Shown piece by piece: positions 61,765-64,000 of a stretch of 64,000 nt of DNA. The notes beneath the pieces are model-generated. The model was not told where the DNA came from, did no database searches, and saw only the letters and a list, made by a program, of their open reading frames with translations. The translations under genes were made by a program, and so were the position numbers. Positions within the stretch are counted from its first letter, which is position 1, and the number at the start of each line of letters is the position of its first letter. Source of the DNA: RUG11237 sp050874665 (GTDB lineage: Bacteria > Bacillota > Clostridia > Lachnospirales > Lachnospiraceae); NCBI GenBank assembly GCA_050874665.1, contig JBNMLC010000010.1, positions 41,362 through 105,361 on the forward strand. Reading direction: 5' to 3'.

Positions 61765-62565
61765 TCAACACCGACTGACAAGATAAAATGTCACATTTGC
61801 ACTTTCATCTATAATTGGTATATTTACTCGGTTCGGATAAATGCTGTCACGATTTACAATATAGTCTGTGACAAAGCACGGCAGGGAAGATGCCCTAACA
61901 ATTTCCTCAAACACCGACTCATCCGTTTGCACTAAAAATTTGGAAGCCGGCATTTTTTCACGGCAAAGTGTATCCCAAAAACCTAATTCAGAACGCAAGA
62001 GAAAATTGAAACCGTTAAGATCCCCCCAATGTACTTTAGAATGTTTTGCAAGTTCGTGCTCCGATGGTATACAGACAAATAATTGTTCTTTCATAAATTC
62101 TTTTACCGTCCAATTTAGCATAGAAACCGCAAATGGAAGAATCGCAATATCACAGGTATCCTGTTCCAAAAACTCCAGCACCTCTTCGTTTTGACAGATG
62201 CCAGAAGAAATGGTCATAGCCGGATGGCTGGTACCAAGCTTTTTTAATAGCTCCCATAGCGGTGCCGGAGCACAGGATTTTACCACAATGGTTTTCTGAC
62301 GTTCATCAAAAGCACGTACCTGTGAAACTATTTGACTTGCTTCCTGTAAAAGTTTTCTTGCACAGGTTACGGCAAGCACCCCTGTTTCATTCAATTCAAT
62401 TCTGTTTTTACTGCGGTGAAAAAGTGATACACCAAAGCTTTCCTCCAGATTTTTCATAGAACGGGTAATCGATGGTGTGGAGATATGAAATGCTTCTGCC
62501 ACCTTTGACAAGGTGCCACAATCGGCGAATGCAATCAACTGCTCCAATTCTTCTAAATTTAACAC
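61765..62565 (-). CDS. LysR family transcriptional regulator, possibly C-terminally shortened
   Basis: 266 aa. The winged helix-turn-helix is at the N-terminus (LEELEQLIAFADCGTLSKVAEAFHISTPSITRSMKNLEESFG), followed by the ligand-binding domain (about 90-266). The protein ends at NVTFYLVSRC where most family members continue another 20-30 residues, so the last helix is probably lost. It is divergent from the aldo/keto reductase, the classical arrangement for a regulator and its target; the 158-base gap between them (62566-62723) should hold the operator. Confidence 0.88.
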   Translation of the reverse strand: MLNLEELEQLIAFADCGTLSKVAEAFHISTPSITRSMKNLEESFGVSLFHRSKNRIELNETGVLAVTCARKLLQEASQIVSQVRAFDERQKTIVVKSCAPAPLWELLKKLGTSHPAMTISSGICQNEEVLEFLEQDTCDIAILPFAVSMLNWTVKEFMKEQLFVCIPSEHELAKHSKVHWGDLNGFNFLLRSELGFWDTLCREKMPASKFLVQTDESVFEEIVRASSLPCFVTDYIVNRDSIYPNRVNIPIIDESANVTFYLVSRC

Positions 62566-62723
62566 ATAATTCCCCCTTAAAAATATTCTACTATCATATG
62601 ACGTTTTCAGTTTTCATTTTATGAAAAGTGATTTTCAATATTTATAGTGTACTTCCAAGCAAAAATAAAGTAAAGTAAAAACAGCAAAAAGATTTATATT
62701 TCAAAGAATTGGAGGTAATTACA

Positions 62724-63563
62724 ATGGAATATGTAACATTAAATAATGGAATTAAAATGCCAAAGCTTGGATATGGTGTCTATCAGACACCACCAGAAGA
62801 TACGAAACGCTGTGTATTAGATGCAATTGAAATAGGGTATCGCAGTATTGACACTGCACAAGCCTATTATAATGAAGAAGGAGTCGGTGCTGCACTGACA
62901 GAATGTAAGCTCCCAAGAGAAGAGTTTTTCCTCACTACAAAGGTTTGGATTACAAATGCAGGGTATGAAAAGGCAAAAGCTTCCATCGAAGAATCCATGA
63001 AGAAATTGCATACTGATTATCTCGATTTATTGCTGATTCATCAGCCTTTTGGGGATTATTACGGAACTTACCGGGCAATGGAAGATTTTTATGAAGCTGG
63101 GAAAATACGTGCTATCGGTGTTTCAAACTTTGGACCAGACCGCTATCTAGACATCGAACATTTTGCAAAAGTAAAGCCTGCCGTAAACCAGATTGAAACG
63201 CATGTATTTCAACAGCAAAAAGTTGCAAAAGAATACCTGCAAAAATACGGTTGCCAGATTGAATCCTGGGGACCTTTTGCAGAAGGTCGAAAGGATATGT
63301 TCACCAATCCTGTTCTGACTAAGATTGGCGCAAAATACGGTAAAACCGCCGCGCAGACCGCACTTCGTTTTTTATTGCAAAGTGATGTGGTTGTTATTCC
63401 AAAGTCTGTTCATAAAAACCGTATGCAGCAAAACTTTGAGCTCTTTGATTTTACACTGTCAGCAGAAGATATGACCGCTATCGAGGCATTAGACAACGGC
63501 GAAAGCCTGTTTTTCTCCCACTATGATCCAAAGACGGTAGAATGGTTTATGTCAATTATTTAA
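62724..63563 (+). CDS. Aldo/keto reductase
   Basis: 279 aa from the ATG at 62724 (MEYVTLNNGIKMPKLGYGVYQ), supported by GGAGG nine bases upstream; the earlier TTG lies within that site. AKR (beta/alpha)8 barrel with DAIEIGYRSIDTAQAYYNEEGVG (catalytic Asp and Tyr), LTTKVWITNAGYEKA (Lys), LLLIHQPFGDYYGTYRAM (His) and the NADPH loop VVIPKSVHKNRMQQNF. It reduces aldehydes or ketones; 2,5-diketo-D-gluconate or methylglyoxal reductase-like members look the same, so the substrate is open. Confidence 0.93.
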   Translation: MEYVTLNNGIKMPKLGYGVYQTPPEDTKRCVLDAIEIGYRSIDTAQAYYNEEGVGAALTECKLPREEFFLTTKVWITNAGYEKAKASIEESMKKLHTDYLDLLLIHQPFGDYYGTYRAMEDFYEAGKIRAIGVSNFGPDRYLDIEHFAKVKPAVNQIETHVFQQQKVAKEYLQKYGCQIESWGPFAEGRKDMFTNPVLTKIGAKYGKTAAQTALRFLLQSDVVVIPKSVHKNRMQQNFELFDFTLSAEDMTAIEALDNGESLFFSHYDPKTVEWFMSII

Positions 63564-63673
63564 TAATTTATTAAGTAGTTTTTTCTGTCATACCAAAAGC
63601 ATTTGACGTTCTATCGGAATAATTATGCTTTTTATAACGAATGGGGTACGGAAACCTGAGAAAACCGTAACCT

Positions 63674-63697
63674 AAACGGCTCCTGTGGGTGCCGTTT
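63674..63697 (+). terminator. Probable terminator after the aldo/keto reductase gene
   Basis: AAACGGC pairs with GCCGTTT around a ten-base loop, followed by TGTTATTT. The 63564-63860 gap otherwise holds only a second short inverted repeat (TACGG/CCGTA) and no gene that I can support. Confidence 0.55.
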
Positions 63698-63861
63698 TGT
63701 TATTTATACTGAAGAATAACTATGGTAAGCATTTATCAGGGGTACCCTATCTTTTTCGAAAGATGAACAGAAAGATTCATGAACTTGACAAAATCTCTAC
63801 AAATTGTAAGTTGTGCATTTACATCAACGAGGTTATCCAGTAGCTTATCACCATAACGAGT

Positions 63862-64000
63862 AGTGTAAAATATTTTGTGTTTCTGGTAAAAAATGACTCC
63901 TTTTTGGTAAGAATACAGATATGACAATTCTTATCGAAAAGGAGTATTTTTTATGGCAGTTGCAAAGGAACAAATTCGACAGATTATCTCTGAAAACAAC
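63862..64000 (+). mobile_element. Left end of an IS256-family insertion sequence (partial)
   Basis: The stretch beginning near TAGTGTAAAATATTTTGTGT resembles the left terminal repeat of IS256 elements, and the transposase frame starts about 90 bases further in. The element runs off the window. The exact outer end and target duplication cannot be fixed without the right end. Confidence 0.6.
63953..64000 (+). CDS. IS256-family transposase (N-terminal 16 codons only)
   Basis: ATG at 63953, with AAGGAG eight bases upstream. The visible residues MAVAKEQIRQIISENN agree with the N-terminus of IS256-type mutator transposases common in Lachnospiraceae. The DDE catalytic domain lies beyond the window, so the call rests on 16 residues and on the repeat-like sequence upstream. 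Confidence 0.65.
   Translation, partial: MAVAKEQIRQIISENN

Noticed and set aside
63736..63927. A 63-codon minus-strand open frame near the right edge
   Set aside because: It runs across the presumed left end of the IS element, has no good ribosome binding site and no recognisable domain.
1..64000. CRISPR arrays, tRNA or rRNA genes
   Set aside because: No regularly spaced repeats and no recognisable tRNA or rRNA sequence were found by reading; a tRNAscan/Rfam run would be decisive.

Overview
The window is low-GC and gene-dense. Ribosome binding sites are mostly strong AGGAGG types and promoters follow the sigma-A consensus. The gene order (ylxM-ffh-rpsP-khpA-rimM-trmD-rplS-lepB-rbgA-lepB-rnhB-ylqG-ylqH-yraN-pgeF), luxS, an ylbJ-type sporulation gene and an IS256 element point to an anaerobic Clostridia/Lachnospiraceae gut-type Firmicute. 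Genus cannot be fixed from the window.

Left flank (1-11.1 kb): a partial YgiQ radical SAM protein, an RsuA-family pseudouridine synthase, a RelQ-type (p)ppGpp synthetase, a membrane M23 peptidase, a divergent YlbJ-like protein, then a leftward operon parE-parC-rsmD-coaD-coiled-coil protein.

Central accessory region (11.1-40.9 kb): a hybrid NRPS/PKS locus. A rightward Sfp-type phosphopantetheinyl transferase sits at its left edge. The biosynthetic unit is transcribed leftward from about 34.2 kb: type II thioesterase; a 3067-aa NRPS (A-PCP-Cy-A-PCP-Cy-A-PCP-C); A-PCP; KS-ACP; C-acyl ligase-KR-PCP; KS-PCP-C. Upstream, a second leftward unit encodes two YbtP/YbtQ-like ABC half-transporters and a complete ECF transporter (S, T and double ATPase). 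Two heterocyclization domains are paired with two A domains whose binding-pocket residues resemble the cysteine code, so a bis-thiazoline compound is predicted. With importer-like half-transporters and an ECF system, the best guess is a metallophore. Oddities: the loading A domain lacks the amino-group Asp; both KS modules lack an acyltransferase and none is encoded nearby; the KR has a Lys-to-Arg change; no releasing TE or reductase domain is present in cis. The 5' regions of both units carry repeats or inverted repeats that look regulatory.

Right flank (41-64 kb): a fumarylacetoacetate hydrolase-family enzyme, an RluA-type synthase, a UPF0303-type protein, a small membrane ORF with a structured leader, luxS, a DUF5662-like protein, an apparently catalytically dead GH13 amylase/debranching homologue, an ECF sigma/anti-sigma/DUF4349 lipoprotein set, the ffh-rplS-rnhB housekeeping block, two GNAT acetyltransferases, a shortened LysR regulator divergent from an aldo/keto reductase, and the left end of an IS256-family element at the right edge.
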